NCBI RefSeq assembly: GCF_013377275.1
Contig: NZ_CP016615.1
Span: forward strand, 986,001-1,050,000
DNA length: 64,000 nt
Source: Vespertiliibacter pulmonis
GTDB lineage: Bacteria; Pseudomonadota; Gammaproteobacteria; Enterobacterales; Pasteurellaceae
Reading direction: 5' to 3'
Below are positions 16,866 through 26,253 of the stretch, piece after piece. Within the stretch, counting starts at the first letter, position 1; the number at the start of each line of letters is the position of its first letter. The position numbers and the translations under genes were made by a program. The notes under the pieces are model-generated. The model was not told the origin of the DNA. It ran no database searches and saw only the letters and a list, made by a program, of their open reading frames with translations.

Positions 16866-19800
16866 CTATTTTCTTGTTTGATGTGCATTAATTGCTTTAT
16901 TCATCATCTCTTTAAGGCGTGTATTGGAGTTAGTAGAGAACGCAATTTGACGAGAATGTTCTGATGGTACTCTAAGATTTTTTACACTACCTTTAATTGT
17001 TGGCTGACGTGTTTTATGGATAAACTCAGCTTTTTGATTAGTCGCTTGTTTATTAACATGTACTTTTGCTTTGATACCTGCTTTTACGCCTGCGATTGTG
17101 CCATTATCCCAATCTTTTTTAGCACTTTCTTGCCATTTATCTTTTTGATACGGGGCAAATTTACCACTACCATTTGCAGATAAACTCACATTTGTTTCGC
17201 TGATTTTATTTGATAGTGTTTGTAAATTTACATTGCCATATACTGTGCCTGAAGTAGATTCACTAGTGAGTTGGCTACCCACTACATTGGTATCATTGCC
17301 TACATTTAAGTGAGTGTTTTGGCTATTGATTGATGTACCTGTATGTGTTTCATTGCGAATAACATTTACATTAAGACCTGCTGATCCTGAATTTGGTTTC
17401 CACTGTTTATCGTCTATTTTGCCACTGAGTGAGAGATTGATACCGACATTGGTTTTACTGGTATGATCGTTCGTTGCTGTTAGATCTAAATTACCTTTAC
17501 CCGTGTCAAGATTTAGATTCGTACTTTCTACGTTAGTGCCTTGTAGTTTTGTTCCCTGCTTAGAGGTAATGCTTAGATTCTGGGCAATTACATTACTTGT
17601 AGTATGTGAATTACTATTTTCATGTTCTGCTTGCACGCCAAGATTTAATTTTAAGCTAGATAATTCACTGCCAATTCCAACGCCAGCAGAAACGTTACCA
17701 TTTGCTTCTTTAACGCTACTATGTCCTGCTTCAATATTTACCTTATTACCTGCAATATTCGCATTTTGTTCAGCATGAATATTTGTGCCTTGTAAGGTTG
17801 TCGTCCCTTCGCTAGTAATAGCGATGTTTTTTCCTTTAATCGTTGAGGTTACCGCATTTTCTGATTGTCCGCTATTGCCATTTGCTGAAACGTCAAAGTC
17901 TAAAGATGGTATGGCAGCATTAGCTTGTGGAACAACTAAAGCTCCAGCACCAACATTTGCTTTAAAGCCACCGCCAGAGTGAGTTTTATTATTTGTTGCT
18001 TGATTAAAGTTGGCTTCTTCTGTTGCATTTACATCAACGTTACCACCTGCTTGTAGATCAGCTTGGCTATTAAATTTTTGTGTGTCTATTGCAATATTAT
18101 TTCCCGCATTGAAATTTGCTTTTTGTGCGGTTGATGAAGAGGATTTATCTTGCTGATATTTACCCCCTATATTTGCCTTAACATCAAAAGTTTGCATATC
18201 TTTTGTGCTAACATCAACGCCAACATGTGCTCCAGCAGAGGTACTTTGATTATTTTTTTGATCATATACTGCATTGGCATTATGATTTTGTGAAGTTGCA
18301 TTAATATTGTTACCAGCTTGGTATTGGGTTGCGTTATCGTTTAAATTTTTACCTTTTACTGCAATATCATTGCCTGCTTGAATGGTTGTAGTTTGGTGAT
18401 TAACAGTTTGGCTGGTTTGTTTATTGCCTTCAGCAGAAATTTCTGTACTACCACTAAGCATTTTTTCTTTATCGACAGAGACTTTTAGTGTCGCACCAGT
18501 ATCAATACTTTGTGTTTTAGTATGAGTTGAGTTTTGAGCTGTTGTATGATCAATATTTTCTGCATTTTCATTTACATTATTTCCTGCGATAAGCTGTGAA
18601 CCTTTATGCGTAATGGTATTTGCATGAATATTGAGATTGTTCTTTGCTTTCAATGTGCTACTTTGGGCTGTTTGTGTATCTGTTTGTTGGTTTTTATGTT
18701 GAATACCAACATTAACTGATCCTGTTAATGAGTTTTCTGTTAGCTGAACTTTACCTGTGATACCAGCGGTCGCTTCTTTCTCATTTTTTGTTAAATGATC
18801 TAAAGCAGCCTCAGTATTTACATTATTTGCTTTAATAGTTAAATCACCGTCTGTCGCATTTACATTACTGCCTGTAACGTTTAGGTTATCAGTAGCGATC
18901 TCTACGGATTTCCCTTCAATCGTTGTTGAGGTATGTGTAGTGGCGTGGCTCTCTTGTTTTTTGTCGTAAATACCTAGCGTTGCACTACCTTCTACATTAA
19001 ATTTTAGATTATTTTTGAGTAAATTTGTGGCAGAGTCAGCCGTTAAATTCTGATCTTTAATACCATTTACTACGCCATCAATAATTGGTTTTTCATCAAG
19101 AGTAATTGTTGGTTTTTCCACTTTAGCCGATAAATTAAAACCCGATTGATGCTCCGTTTTGTGGATATAATTTTCAGCAGCAGAGAGATTAGTATCTCCT
19201 TTAATGCCTAAAGAAAGGACACCTAATGCGCTAATTTGGCTACCGATTACGTTTAAATCTTTCTCACTTATTAACGCTAAATTGGTTTTAGATTTGATCT
19301 CTGAACCTTGGGAAGTTGATATATGTGAAAAGCTATTTTTGCGTTCTTTGGTAATATCGAAAATAGTACCTGTGCGTTGATTAGAATGTTCCGTTAATTG
19401 GTTCATTGCGCTATCGATGTCAATATTATGTTTATTGGCATTGATATAGCCTTCACTGGCTAATAAACGACTACCTTTAATTTGTGCACCTTGTGAATCA
19501 ATATAGGTAAAGCCTTTAATTGTAAAATCTGAACCATATTGCACATTTTCAGTACGTCCTTTCCCCAATGTTTTAGAGCCAGCAATCCCTCCCCAGAATT
19601 TTTGTTGATCATCTAACTTATAGGTATTTTGTACGGCCTGAGTAGTGAATGTGGTTTTACCTGTATTCTTGATTAACAGTTTACCATCGATATTTCCTTT
19701 CACTGCGGCTAGTGTAATATCTCCTTGCCCTGCAAGAATGAGTTTATCTTTAATATTTAATTCAGACTGAATTAATTCTGATGTTTCCGCATTTTGATAG

Positions 19801-21170
19801 CTATGTCCGGTTTTTAAACGTGCAGTTTCCAGTTTGAAATCAGCGATTGAATTTGAAACACGAGTTTGTGAAATACCTTTTAAATCAATACCATTTTTTC
19901 CATAAATCAAACCGCTTGCTGTATTGATTTTAACTGCATCCCCACTTATTTTTCCCTCGTTTGCGATTAAACGTAAGTTATCAACATTGAGTGTTGTGCG
20001 GTGAATAGTTTGTTGTTTATCATCATCAACTTCGTGTCTGAGCCATTGTCCCTTTGTCTGGTCTTTGCCAATGCGTAGGTAATCTTCGGTTCTTTGTGTG
20101 CCGAATTTAATCTCACCCGCAGCAAGCTCACCTACTTTGGCATCAATATCTGCACCAGTTAAGGTTAATTTATTTTTTACCTGGAATGTTAATTTATCTG
20201 ATTGAATCTTAGATTTTTTATAAGTTCCATTATTTGTTGTTCGGCTTGCAACAACTTTTGCCCCTGTCTTATTATCAAACCAAACATCATCTCTACGGTT
20301 ATACTGCTCAGTGATAGTACCATCAACTTTGGCATTACCTGCACTGATTACCATATCTTTACTTGCTAAGGTTGCACCTTGCATATGGAGCGTGGCGAAA
20401 TCATCTGTGGAATGAATACGAATCCGTCCAGCTTGAATACTGCCTGCAATTTTTCCATCTAGGATACTTTGTCCAGACTTTTGAACTGTTAATACACCTT
20501 GTGAATCACGATGGATAGTATTGTTACCCATTACGACGTTGATTTTCCCACCGGAAAGGTCACCTGAAATATTGATGGTTGGTGCAATAAAGTCTAATTG
20601 CTCAGACTCTGATTGCGTAATCTTGCCTGAGGTAGATAGTTGTTTATCACCAGAAACTTGGTAGCCCGTTAGCTTTCCTTCTGTAACGATTGGTTTTCCT
20701 ACTACTAATGAGGCTCTTGGTGTATTGATAAATCCACAGCCATCACAGCTAATACCATTTGGGTTGGCTAATACATAATCCGCTTGTTGTCCGAAAATTT
20801 CTTGTTTCCCTGCTAATGTAGAACGACTACGACGTTTAACCACTTCATTTAAAATGACGGTTGCTGCTTTATTCTCTAATTGACTATTTTTATTTAATTT
20901 TCCTGCAAGTACAGATTTCCCATCTACTAGGGCATTATTGAGTACCGCACCTTTTGTATCTACATTGTATTTATTGTATTTATTATGTGATAAGCCTGAT
21001 TCTGAGGGTTTTGCAATATTAATAACTTCAACACCTGCAATGCGTTGAATTTGTGTATGGCTATCAGCAGATTGGATATCCGCAAATGCAGAAGGAATGG
21101 TGCAACCGTAAAAAAGAGCTAGTGCAGCAGCAATTTTACCTGAAGTAGATAGTGTGAATTTTGTTGTCAT
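16866..21170 (-). CDS. Two-partner secretion exoprotein TpsA (filamentous hemagglutinin family)
   Basis: A large secreted or surface-held adhesin of 1434 residues. The start at 21170 (MTTKFTLSTSGKIAA) follows AAAGGACACTCT. A signal peptide ends near residue 31 (SAFA). The N-terminal TPS domain (about 32-290) has the NPNG motif at about 133 in LANPNGISCDGCGF, with a paired-cysteine CDGC. The rest is repetitive beta-helix (hemagglutinin repeats, with many GNNIN-, QAGNN- and TIEGKSV-like turns). It is short for the FHA family. The C-terminal 100 residues show no VENN pretoxin motif, and no immunity-like gene follows, so a CdiA role is unlikely. It lies downstream of its TpsB partner on the same strand. 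Confidence 0.9.
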   Translation of the reverse strand: MTTKFTLSTSGKIAAALALFYGCTIPSAFADIQSADSHTQIQRIAGVEVINIAKPSESGLSHNKYNKYNVDTKGAVLNNALVDGKSVLAGKLNKNSQLENKAATVILNEVVKRRSRSTLAGKQEIFGQQADYVLANPNGISCDGCGFINTPRASLVVGKPIVTEGKLTGYQVSGDKQLSTSGKITQSESEQLDFIAPTINISGDLSGGKINVVMGNNTIHRDSQGVLTVQKSGQSILDGKIAGSIQAGRIRIHSTDDFATLHMQGATLASKDMVISAGNAKVDGTITEQYNRRDDVWFDNKTGAKVVASRTTNNGTYKKSKIQSDKLTFQVKNKLTLTGADIDAKVGELAAGEIKFGTQRTEDYLRIGKDQTKGQWLRHEVDDDKQQTIHRTTLNVDNLRLIANEGKISGDAVKINTASGLIYGKNGIDLKGISQTRVSNSIADFKLETARLKTGHSYQNAETSELIQSELNIKDKLILAGQGDITLAAVKGNIDGKLLIKNTGKTTFTTQAVQNTYKLDDQQKFWGGIAGSKTLGKGRTENVQYGSDFTIKGFTYIDSQGAQIKGSRLLASEGYINANKHNIDIDSAMNQLTEHSNQRTGTIFDITKERKNSFSHISTSQGSEIKSKTNLALISEKDLNVIGSQISALGVLSLGIKGDTNLSAAENYIHKTEHQSGFNLSAKVEKPTITLDEKPIIDGVVNGIKDQNLTADSATNLLKNNLKFNVEGSATLGIYDKKQESHATTHTSTTIEGKSVEIATDNLNVTGSNVNATDGDLTIKANNVNTEAALDHLTKNEKEATAGITGKVQLTENSLTGSVNVGIQHKNQQTDTQTAQSSTLKAKNNLNIHANTITHKGSQLIAGNNVNENAENIDHTTAQNSTHTKTQSIDTGATLKVSVDKEKMLSGSTEISAEGNKQTSQTVNHQTTTIQAGNDIAVKGKNLNDNATQYQAGNNINATSQNHNANAVYDQKNNQSTSAGAHVGVDVSTKDMQTFDVKANIGGKYQQDKSSSSTAQKANFNAGNNIAIDTQKFNSQADLQAGGNVDVNATEEANFNQATNNKTHSGGGFKANVGAGALVVPQANAAIPSLDFDVSANGNSGQSENAVTSTIKGKNIAITSEGTTTLQGTNIHAEQNANIAGNKVNIEAGHSSVKEANGNVSAGVGIGSELSSLKLNLGVQAEHENSNSHTTSNVIAQNLSITSKQGTKLQGTNVESTNLNLDTGKGNLDLTATNDHTSKTNVGINLSLSGKIDDKQWKPNSGSAGLNVNVIRNETHTGTSINSQNTHLNVGNDTNVVGSQLTSESTSGTVYGNVNLQTLSNKISETNVSLSANGSGKFAPYQKDKWQESAKKDWDNGTIAGVKAGIKAKVHVNKQATNQKAEFIHKTRQPTIKGSVKNLRVPSEHSRQIAFSTNSNTRLKEMMNKAINAHQTRK

Positions 21171-21333
21171 AGAGTGTCCTTTTATTTTTATCAATAGGGA
21201 TAAAAATAGGCAATTATTTTTGTAAACACTTCCCAATAATATCAATGGAAACGATAACAAAAGTAATAGCCTATTTGATTAAGGTAGTATGTCTCCGTAT
21301 TCTAAAGGAGCTAGAGACACTGTGAATGGAATT

Positions 21334-21339
21334 TACATA
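21334..21339 (-). promoter_or_regulatory. Candidate -10 element for tpsA
   Basis: TATGTA on the minus strand, placed so that transcription would start near 21328, about 42-45 nt from the CRP site centre, as in a class II CRP-activated promoter. No good -35 box is seen, which fits activator dependence. The 5' leader would be about 158 nt. Confidence 0.5.
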
Positions 21340-21363
21340 AAAGTAGGGATTAGTTAGTAAAAA

Positions 21364-21379
21364 TGTGATCTAGATCACA
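21364..21379. promoter_or_regulatory. Consensus CRP-cAMP binding site upstream of tpsA
   Basis: TGTGATCTAGATCACA is a perfect 16-bp palindrome identical to the core CRP consensus. It lies between tpsB and tpsA, about 200 bp before the adhesin start. A CRP-dependent promoter private to tpsA would allow expression apart from the upstream genes. Confidence 0.85.
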
Positions 21380-21420
21380 AAATTTTTATGGTTATTTAAG
21401 ATTTTAATAAATAATTCTCA

Positions 21421-23064
21421 TTAAAAATACCAGCTAAGACCTGCATAAAGTGTGTTTTCTTTTCGGGTAGGTAAATCTACTCTGAATAAACGCCCTTTTG
21501 CCCATTCTAGTTGGGCGGAGAGTTTGCTATATTGTAACTTAATCCCTGTGCCATAGCTTAACGCTCGTTGGCTATTAGCGTGTGGAGAATTTTCTTTTTG
21601 AATCCCCATATCTAAAAGTAGATAAGGCTCAAATTGCCATTGTTGGTAATTTTTTATCCACGAAAAGGTATTTTGTAGCACAGCATTTTTTTCTGCAGAG
21701 AGTGATAAATCATTAAACCCTCGAACGGCATAACGTCCGAGCAAATCATTTTGTTTAATTCCAGCAAGATAGTTATGGCTGTATTGAGCATTCAAGCGGT
21801 GAGTTTGTTTAAAAATTTGCGATTGCCACGCTGTATATTTATCAAATTGAAGACTAGCATTCCATTTATTAAACTGCCCTTCAGGTTGATCTCGCCCCTT
21901 GTTTGCCCAGCTATTCCACCATTTTAAACCTCGTTCATAACTGAGATCGAACATTAAAGACGCATTTTCAAAGAGCTGTAAGTGGTTTAGGTTAGTTTGA
22001 ACGGTAGTAAGTGTCGGGCTTTGTAAGTTCAGCAGGCTATTATCAAATAAACTCTTACTATGGATACGCTCTAATTGTACGCCTGCGGTGGTGATATGAT
22101 TTTGCCCACGGTGTAATAAGTAATCAAATTTTAACCCCGCTTGCCAAGTTCTTCCTTTCTGTTCCACATTATTGTGGGGTAATTTCACCTGTGTTTGGAA
22201 TTGAGAGAAAGAGAGAAAACTATTCACACTTAATTTGCCATAGGGCAAGCTATGGAATAACGTCAGGGATCGGCTAAATTGTGAGCGTGAAGAAAGTGTA
22301 TGGCTGCCAGAAAGGTAGAGGCTATCAGATAAGCCTAAAGGGCTATCGATATTCAGTGCAAACTTGGTTTGCCAGCGGTGGTAAATTTTGCTGGCGGTAT
22401 TGTCGAGTTTAATTGCCCCCGTTACTCGTTTAGGATCTTTATTCACAAAAGCAAGCTCAATATCACCATTTTTAGCGGGCAAAACATCAACACTTACGGA
22501 GCTTCCTGCCATTTTATTTGCTTGATCTAGACCTTGATCTAACACTTCGACTTTTAATGGCTTCCCGATTATATTAGGGAACAACATATCCAAATTTAAT
22601 AACGGGCTGTCGGTGGTTAATTTAGTTACTTTACCTTCTATCACACGCAGGGTTAAAGCTCCAGATTGGTCATCTTCAAAATGGAATGGATTATGAATAT
22701 AGCCTTGTTTTAAATAGGCAGCAGTAATGGCTTTACTTAGCTGATTTAAACGGTTTTCATTTAAACATTCGCCTTTTTGGGGGGCAAAAGGGGTAGGATC
22801 AATTAAATGAAAACCGACTAATTTTAATTCCGTATAAGGTAAGCAAGCAGTGGAAAAATCTGCCGTCGATGCCGTAGAATTTGTAGATTGAAACTGGTGT
22901 TGCTTAACCCATTGTTGCTGGCGAGATTGCTGAATTTGATTGAGCTGATCTCGGCTTTGTTGTTGAAATTGTTGCAAAGAATTTTCTGCTGTTTGAACAG
23001 CACTTTCAGCCATCAGTGGCGCGAGTGCGAGGGTACTTAAAGTGTAGGGCAATAGTTTTCTCAT
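21421..23064 (-). CDS. Two-partner secretion outer-membrane transporter TpsB (FhaC/ShlB family)
   Basis: Outer-membrane 16-stranded barrel with periplasmic POTRA domains that exports the adjacent TpsA. The 547-residue protein has a signal peptide (ending near ESA, residue 22), a Gln-rich N-terminal helix (FQQQSRDQLNQIQQ) and POTRA domains with LRVIEGKV near residue 140. The rest is barrel, ending in the aromatic strand LYAGLSWYF, as required for BAM insertion. It begins 4 bp after the glycosyltransferase stop, so the two are co-transcribed. The 250-bp gap to tpsA contains that gene's own CRP site. Confidence 0.92.
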   Translation of the reverse strand: MRKLLPYTLSTLALAPLMAESAVQTAENSLQQFQQQSRDQLNQIQQSRQQQWVKQHQFQSTNSTASTADFSTACLPYTELKLVGFHLIDPTPFAPQKGECLNENRLNQLSKAITAAYLKQGYIHNPFHFEDDQSGALTLRVIEGKVTKLTTDSPLLNLDMLFPNIIGKPLKVEVLDQGLDQANKMAGSSVSVDVLPAKNGDIELAFVNKDPKRVTGAIKLDNTASKIYHRWQTKFALNIDSPLGLSDSLYLSGSHTLSSRSQFSRSLTLFHSLPYGKLSVNSFLSFSQFQTQVKLPHNNVEQKGRTWQAGLKFDYLLHRGQNHITTAGVQLERIHSKSLFDNSLLNLQSPTLTTVQTNLNHLQLFENASLMFDLSYERGLKWWNSWANKGRDQPEGQFNKWNASLQFDKYTAWQSQIFKQTHRLNAQYSHNYLAGIKQNDLLGRYAVRGFNDLSLSAEKNAVLQNTFSWIKNYQQWQFEPYLLLDMGIQKENSPHANSQRALSYGTGIKLQYSKLSAQLEWAKGRLFRVDLPTRKENTLYAGLSWYF

Positions 23065-23068
23065 AGTA

Positions 23069-23848
23069 TTATTTCAATAGATCCTCATTTTTAGCGTGGT
23101 TCCATTTGCCTCGTTTTTTATCCATATATTGGAAATATTCGTTAGTAAATGTGCCTTGAGCACAGGTAATTTTATCTCGACGGCTATTTACTAGTTTACC
23201 TTCTAAGGCAATATTTAGGGTGGTTGGACCCGTTAAGCTAAATACGCCCCCATTAATACGGCGTTGCTCAATATTATCAATGATAATTTCTAAAGTATCT
23301 TTTAAAAATGGATTACCTTTTTCACTGGCAAGGAAAAAATTGGTGTATTTATCACGGCGGGTAATGACAACTTCGCTATCATTTTCACCAATAATAGCAG
23401 ACAGCGCCCAAACAAGATGGCCATCAATATCCATATAAATTCCACCTTCTTTATAGAGGGTGAAAATTCGCCAAAAATCGGCTTGAGCTGCGCCATCGGT
23501 GAGTTTACTGTATGCTTCAAAGGTTCGTTCATCAGCATTTGCTCTAATATATTCTTCTCGGGCTTCGGTGCTGACATAGCGGTAATCATAGCTTAATGAT
23601 AATAATCGATTAAATAAATAGTTGCAGTAGACGGGAAGGGTAACTCGGTTACTATAATTTGTTTGCCAAATAGTTTTATTGATACGAGTAGGGCGGTTTG
23701 AGTGTAATTTAGCAGGGCTAAATTCAGGAATAGTAAAACGTTTTTTAGGGAAAATGGCGTGAAAGCCGTAGCTTGAAATTTTTACGAGATTACCGAGTAA
23801 ACGGCTTAAACCATTGGAAAGCTTAATAAGCAGTTCATTTTTTACCAT
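23069..23848 (-). CDS. GT32-like (OCH1/capsule-type) glycosyltransferase operonic with tpsB
   Basis: A 259-residue cytosolic protein whose centre matches the glycosyltransferase sugar-binding DxD region of GT32 enzymes: [23 protein letters not shown], with the DxD in YMDID (about residue 138). [10 protein letters not shown] at about 58 is the first strand of the fold. There is no signal peptide. It precedes tpsB by 4 bp, so its product could glycosylate TpsA before export, as HMW1C (a GT41 enzyme) does for HMW1. It could also act on LOS or capsule. Sugar and acceptor cannot be read from the sequence. Confidence 0.78.
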   Translation of the reverse strand: MVKNELLIKLSNGLSRLLGNLVKISSYGFHAIFPKKRFTIPEFSPAKLHSNRPTRINKTIWQTNYSNRVTLPVYCNYLFNRLLSLSYDYRYVSTEAREEYIRANADERTFEAYSKLTDGAAQADFWRIFTLYKEGGIYMDIDGHLVWALSAIIGENDSEVVITRRDKYTNFFLASEKGNPFLKDTLEIIIDNIEQRRINGGVFSLTGPTTLNIALEGKLVNSRRDKITCAQGTFTNEYFQYMDKKRGKWNHAKNEDLLK

Positions 23849-23907
23849 TTGCTAATTGCCTTGTATGATGAAATTTTTGCTTACTTTAGCATTTTATTCT
23901 TCATAAA

Positions 23908-23957
23908 AAAATGCAAGCGGTTAGATTTTGCAAATTTTTGCATTATCTAACCGCTTG
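23908..23957 (-). terminator. Inverted uptake-signal pair acting as nrf operon terminator
   Basis: CAAGCGGTTAGA (23914-23925) and TCTAACCGCTTG (23946-23957) form a perfect 12-bp stem. On the minus strand the stem is followed by GCATTTTTTT. The loop carries TTTTGCAAATTTTTGCA, the AT-rich part of the extended Apl-type uptake signal. It lies just after the nrfD stop. Confidence 0.88.
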
Positions 23958-23972
23958 TGTGTTTGTATAAGG

Positions 23973-24932
23973 CTAGGCGATAGTGAGTTGTCCTGCGTAG
24001 AGAATGAAATAACGTAAACAGATAACACCAGTTAAACCTGCAGTCGCCAGGAAAAGGATAAAGGCTTTTTGGTGTTTTAGTTTTTCATTGGCAAGTAAAT
24101 TGGTAACAAGTGGTAAGAGAATACCAATGCCAACGACGCCTACCCAGAAGATTGTTCCCCAGAAACCGCTGAGAGCATTTATTACTGATACTGTTTTTTG
24201 TCCGCCGCCTAAGTAGAGATTGGTAAAGAATGCAATTAAAAGCAGAATTTCGGCTGTTACCGTAGGCTTTTCCAATTTGTGTAGGAAATGGATTTCTTTA
24301 GAATGGGGAGAAAGTTTTCCAACAACAAGTAGGGCAATTAACAGCGCTGCGATTCCTGATGATGTACCCGATGCTAAAAATAGCGCAGGTAGCCAAAGCG
24401 TATTTAACATTGGGTAGCTGATTAAATCAGACAGCAAAAATCCCGTATAAACCCCAAGTAAGATTGCTAATATAAACAGTAATATCTCAATCAGGGAGAT
24501 AAATTTTGCTGCGAAATTAATCAGGCTATTTACAAATTTAAACGCTGGAATAAAACGATGAATGAGTGTTGCAATGAGTTCTTTAAAGGTAATGGCTATC
24601 CATAAAAATATAACGCTCATATACAGTTGGAACATCATTACACCCATCGACATTATCGAATGGAACTGGTAGTTAAACATTAAGTACCAAAATGTCCAAG
24701 GCTTAGTTAAGTGAAAAATTAGCAAAGTTAGGCCGATCATAACAGAACTTGGAGCTATTACTGCAGCACTGCGAATAAGCCAATTTTTACTTGGATCAGC
24801 TAATTTATGAGTATGTTTGTAGATAAGGGCCAATAACGTTGCACCCGAGGCTACACCTAGCAGGAAGAGGTAAATAGCAATCGTCGAATCCCAAACTAAA
24901 TTGGGAGTATGAAAAGCGACATAGTTATTCAT
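23973..24932 (-). CDS. nrfD: NrfD, membrane subunit of formate-dependent nitrite reduction
   Basis: Integral membrane quinol dehydrogenase subunit that passes electrons from the menaquinol pool, through NrfC and NrfB, to NrfA. The 319-residue protein has about eight hydrophobic spans and starts with the family-like VWDSTIAIYLFLLGVASGA. It overlaps nrfC by 4 bp (ATGA), indicating translational coupling. It is the last nrf gene here; the nrfEFG heme-lyase genes are not adjacent. Confidence 0.93.
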   Translation of the reverse strand: MNNYVAFHTPNLVWDSTIAIYLFLLGVASGATLLALIYKHTHKLADPSKNWLIRSAAVIAPSSVMIGLTLLIFHLTKPWTFWYLMFNYQFHSIMSMGVMMFQLYMSVIFLWIAITFKELIATLIHRFIPAFKFVNSLINFAAKFISLIEILLFILAILLGVYTGFLLSDLISYPMLNTLWLPALFLASGTSSGIAALLIALLVVGKLSPHSKEIHFLHKLEKPTVTAEILLLIAFFTNLYLGGGQKTVSVINALSGFWGTIFWVGVVGIGILLPLVTNLLANEKLKHQKAFILFLATAGLTGVICLRYFILYAGQLTIA

Positions 24933-25615
24933 CGTTTGTCCTCCCCAGACTTAAATGGAATGTGGTAAAGATTTGGATCTGTACCGAGTGCTACTTTCGT
25001 GCGGTAAGTTTCATTCTTACGAATTTTTTGTGAAACTAGGCTATTTGGATCGTTTAAGTCGCCGAAAGTCAGTGCTTGTGTTGGGCAGATTTCTACGCAA
25101 GCGGGCTGTTTACCTGCGGCTAAATTGGTATCACGGCAGAAATTACATTTATCAGCTGATTTTTTTACAGGGTGAATAAACCGTACTCGATAAGGACAAA
25201 CGGCGATACAGTATTGACAGCCGATACACAGATCGGAATGGACATCAACAATCCCTGTTGATTTATCAATAAATGATGCCCCAGTTGGGCAAACTTGTAC
25301 GCAAGGTGCATTGGAACAATGCTGACAGGATTGGCGGAAAAATTCATATTTAACATTTGGGAATTCTCCGTCAGGTTCACTGCGTAAGATCTCTAAACGA
25401 GAAACTCCTTCCGGTACATTATTTGTCTCACGGCAGGCTTCCATACAGGCAGTGCAACCTATACACGCATTTTCATCATGTACCATTGCATAACGGATTG
25501 TTTTTGGTTTATTTTCAGTTGCAAGGCTTATTGAGCTTGTGGCAAGTCCTACTGTGCCTGCCACAACTGCTAAGGCGCCTGCACCTGATACAAAATCTCG
25601 GCGGGAGCAACTCAT
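24929..25615 (-). CDS. nrfC: NrfC, four-cluster ferredoxin subunit
   Basis: Periplasmic iron-sulfur protein that relays electrons from NrfD. The Tat signal SRRDF near the N-terminus is followed by a hydrophobic stretch (GALAVVAGTVGLA). Four Cys clusters are visible: CIGCTACMEAC, CQHCSNAPCVQVC, CIGCQYCIAVC and CNFC...CVEIC, each suited to [4Fe-4S]. The 228-residue length is normal. It overlaps nrfB and nrfD by 4 bp each. Confidence 0.95.
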   Translation of the reverse strand: MSCSRRDFVSGAGALAVVAGTVGLATSSISLATENKPKTIRYAMVHDENACIGCTACMEACRETNNVPEGVSRLEILRSEPDGEFPNVKYEFFRQSCQHCSNAPCVQVCPTGASFIDKSTGIVDVHSDLCIGCQYCIAVCPYRVRFIHPVKKSADKCNFCRDTNLAAGKQPACVEICPTQALTFGDLNDPNSLVSQKIRKNETYRTKVALGTDPNLYHIPFKSGEDKR

Positions 25616-26241
25616 TTTTTATCCTTAGCTTGTTCTAATTGATTTACTTTACTGCGGTGCATTTCGCCGTGGCAATCTACACATAATTTAACTCGTTGTT
25701 TAGGTGCAATCGCTTTCATTGGCTCTTGCTCTGGGTGAAGTTTATGGCAATTTACGCAGGCCAGTTTATTTGCATGTGTATCGTGAGCCCAGAATGTTTC
25801 ACGCAGTTTATCTGGTTCGTGGCAGGCAAAGCAAACTTGGTTTTGTTCCGTTACTGAACGTTCAAGGGCTTTATTTTTTGCTTTATCACGGGCATTGAAA
25901 CGCATTACATCTTTTACCCCTTTACGATGATTTTCTGAAATATTTCCGTGACAACTCACACAGGTTAAAGGCTTACCATTGTTTGGGCTGAGAGTATCGG
26001 AGTGAAAGTGTTTTCCTGCATGTTCAAATTGAGAAAAACGCCCATGACAGTTTACACAGTAAGTATTGGGGTCACGGCGAGCATCTTTAACAATAGTTGC
26101 ATCATCAGCTGTTTGTTCCCACATTGATTTTGGTTGTGGGGGCATTTCTGCCATTGAAGTTGATGAAATTGCAAAAAATCCTACTAAAGCGACCGCTTGT
26201 AGTAGGGCGATTCGCCCTACTTTTGAGATGATATTTTTCAT
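25612..26241 (-). CDS. nrfB: NrfB, pentaheme cytochrome c
   Basis: Periplasmic electron donor to NrfA. After a signal peptide (ending near SMA, residue 31) there are five CXXCH heme-binding motifs: CVNCH, CVSCH, CFACH, CVNCH and CVDCH. The 209-residue length fits. The gene starts 12 bp after nrfA and overlaps nrfC by 4 bp. Confidence 0.95.
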   Translation of the reverse strand: MKNIISKVGRIALLQAVALVGFFAISSTSMAEMPPQPKSMWEQTADDATIVKDARRDPNTYCVNCHGRFSQFEHAGKHFHSDTLSPNNGKPLTCVSCHGNISENHRKGVKDVMRFNARDKAKNKALERSVTEQNQVCFACHEPDKLRETFWAHDTHANKLACVNCHKLHPEQEPMKAIAPKQRVKLCVDCHGEMHRSKVNQLEQAKDKK

Positions 26242-26253
26242 AGAAACCTCAAC

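Noticed and set aside
16866..21170. TpsA as a CdiA contact-dependent inhibition toxin
   Set aside because: No VENN-type pretoxin motif, no recognisable toxin C-terminus and no small immunity gene between its stop and tyrS.
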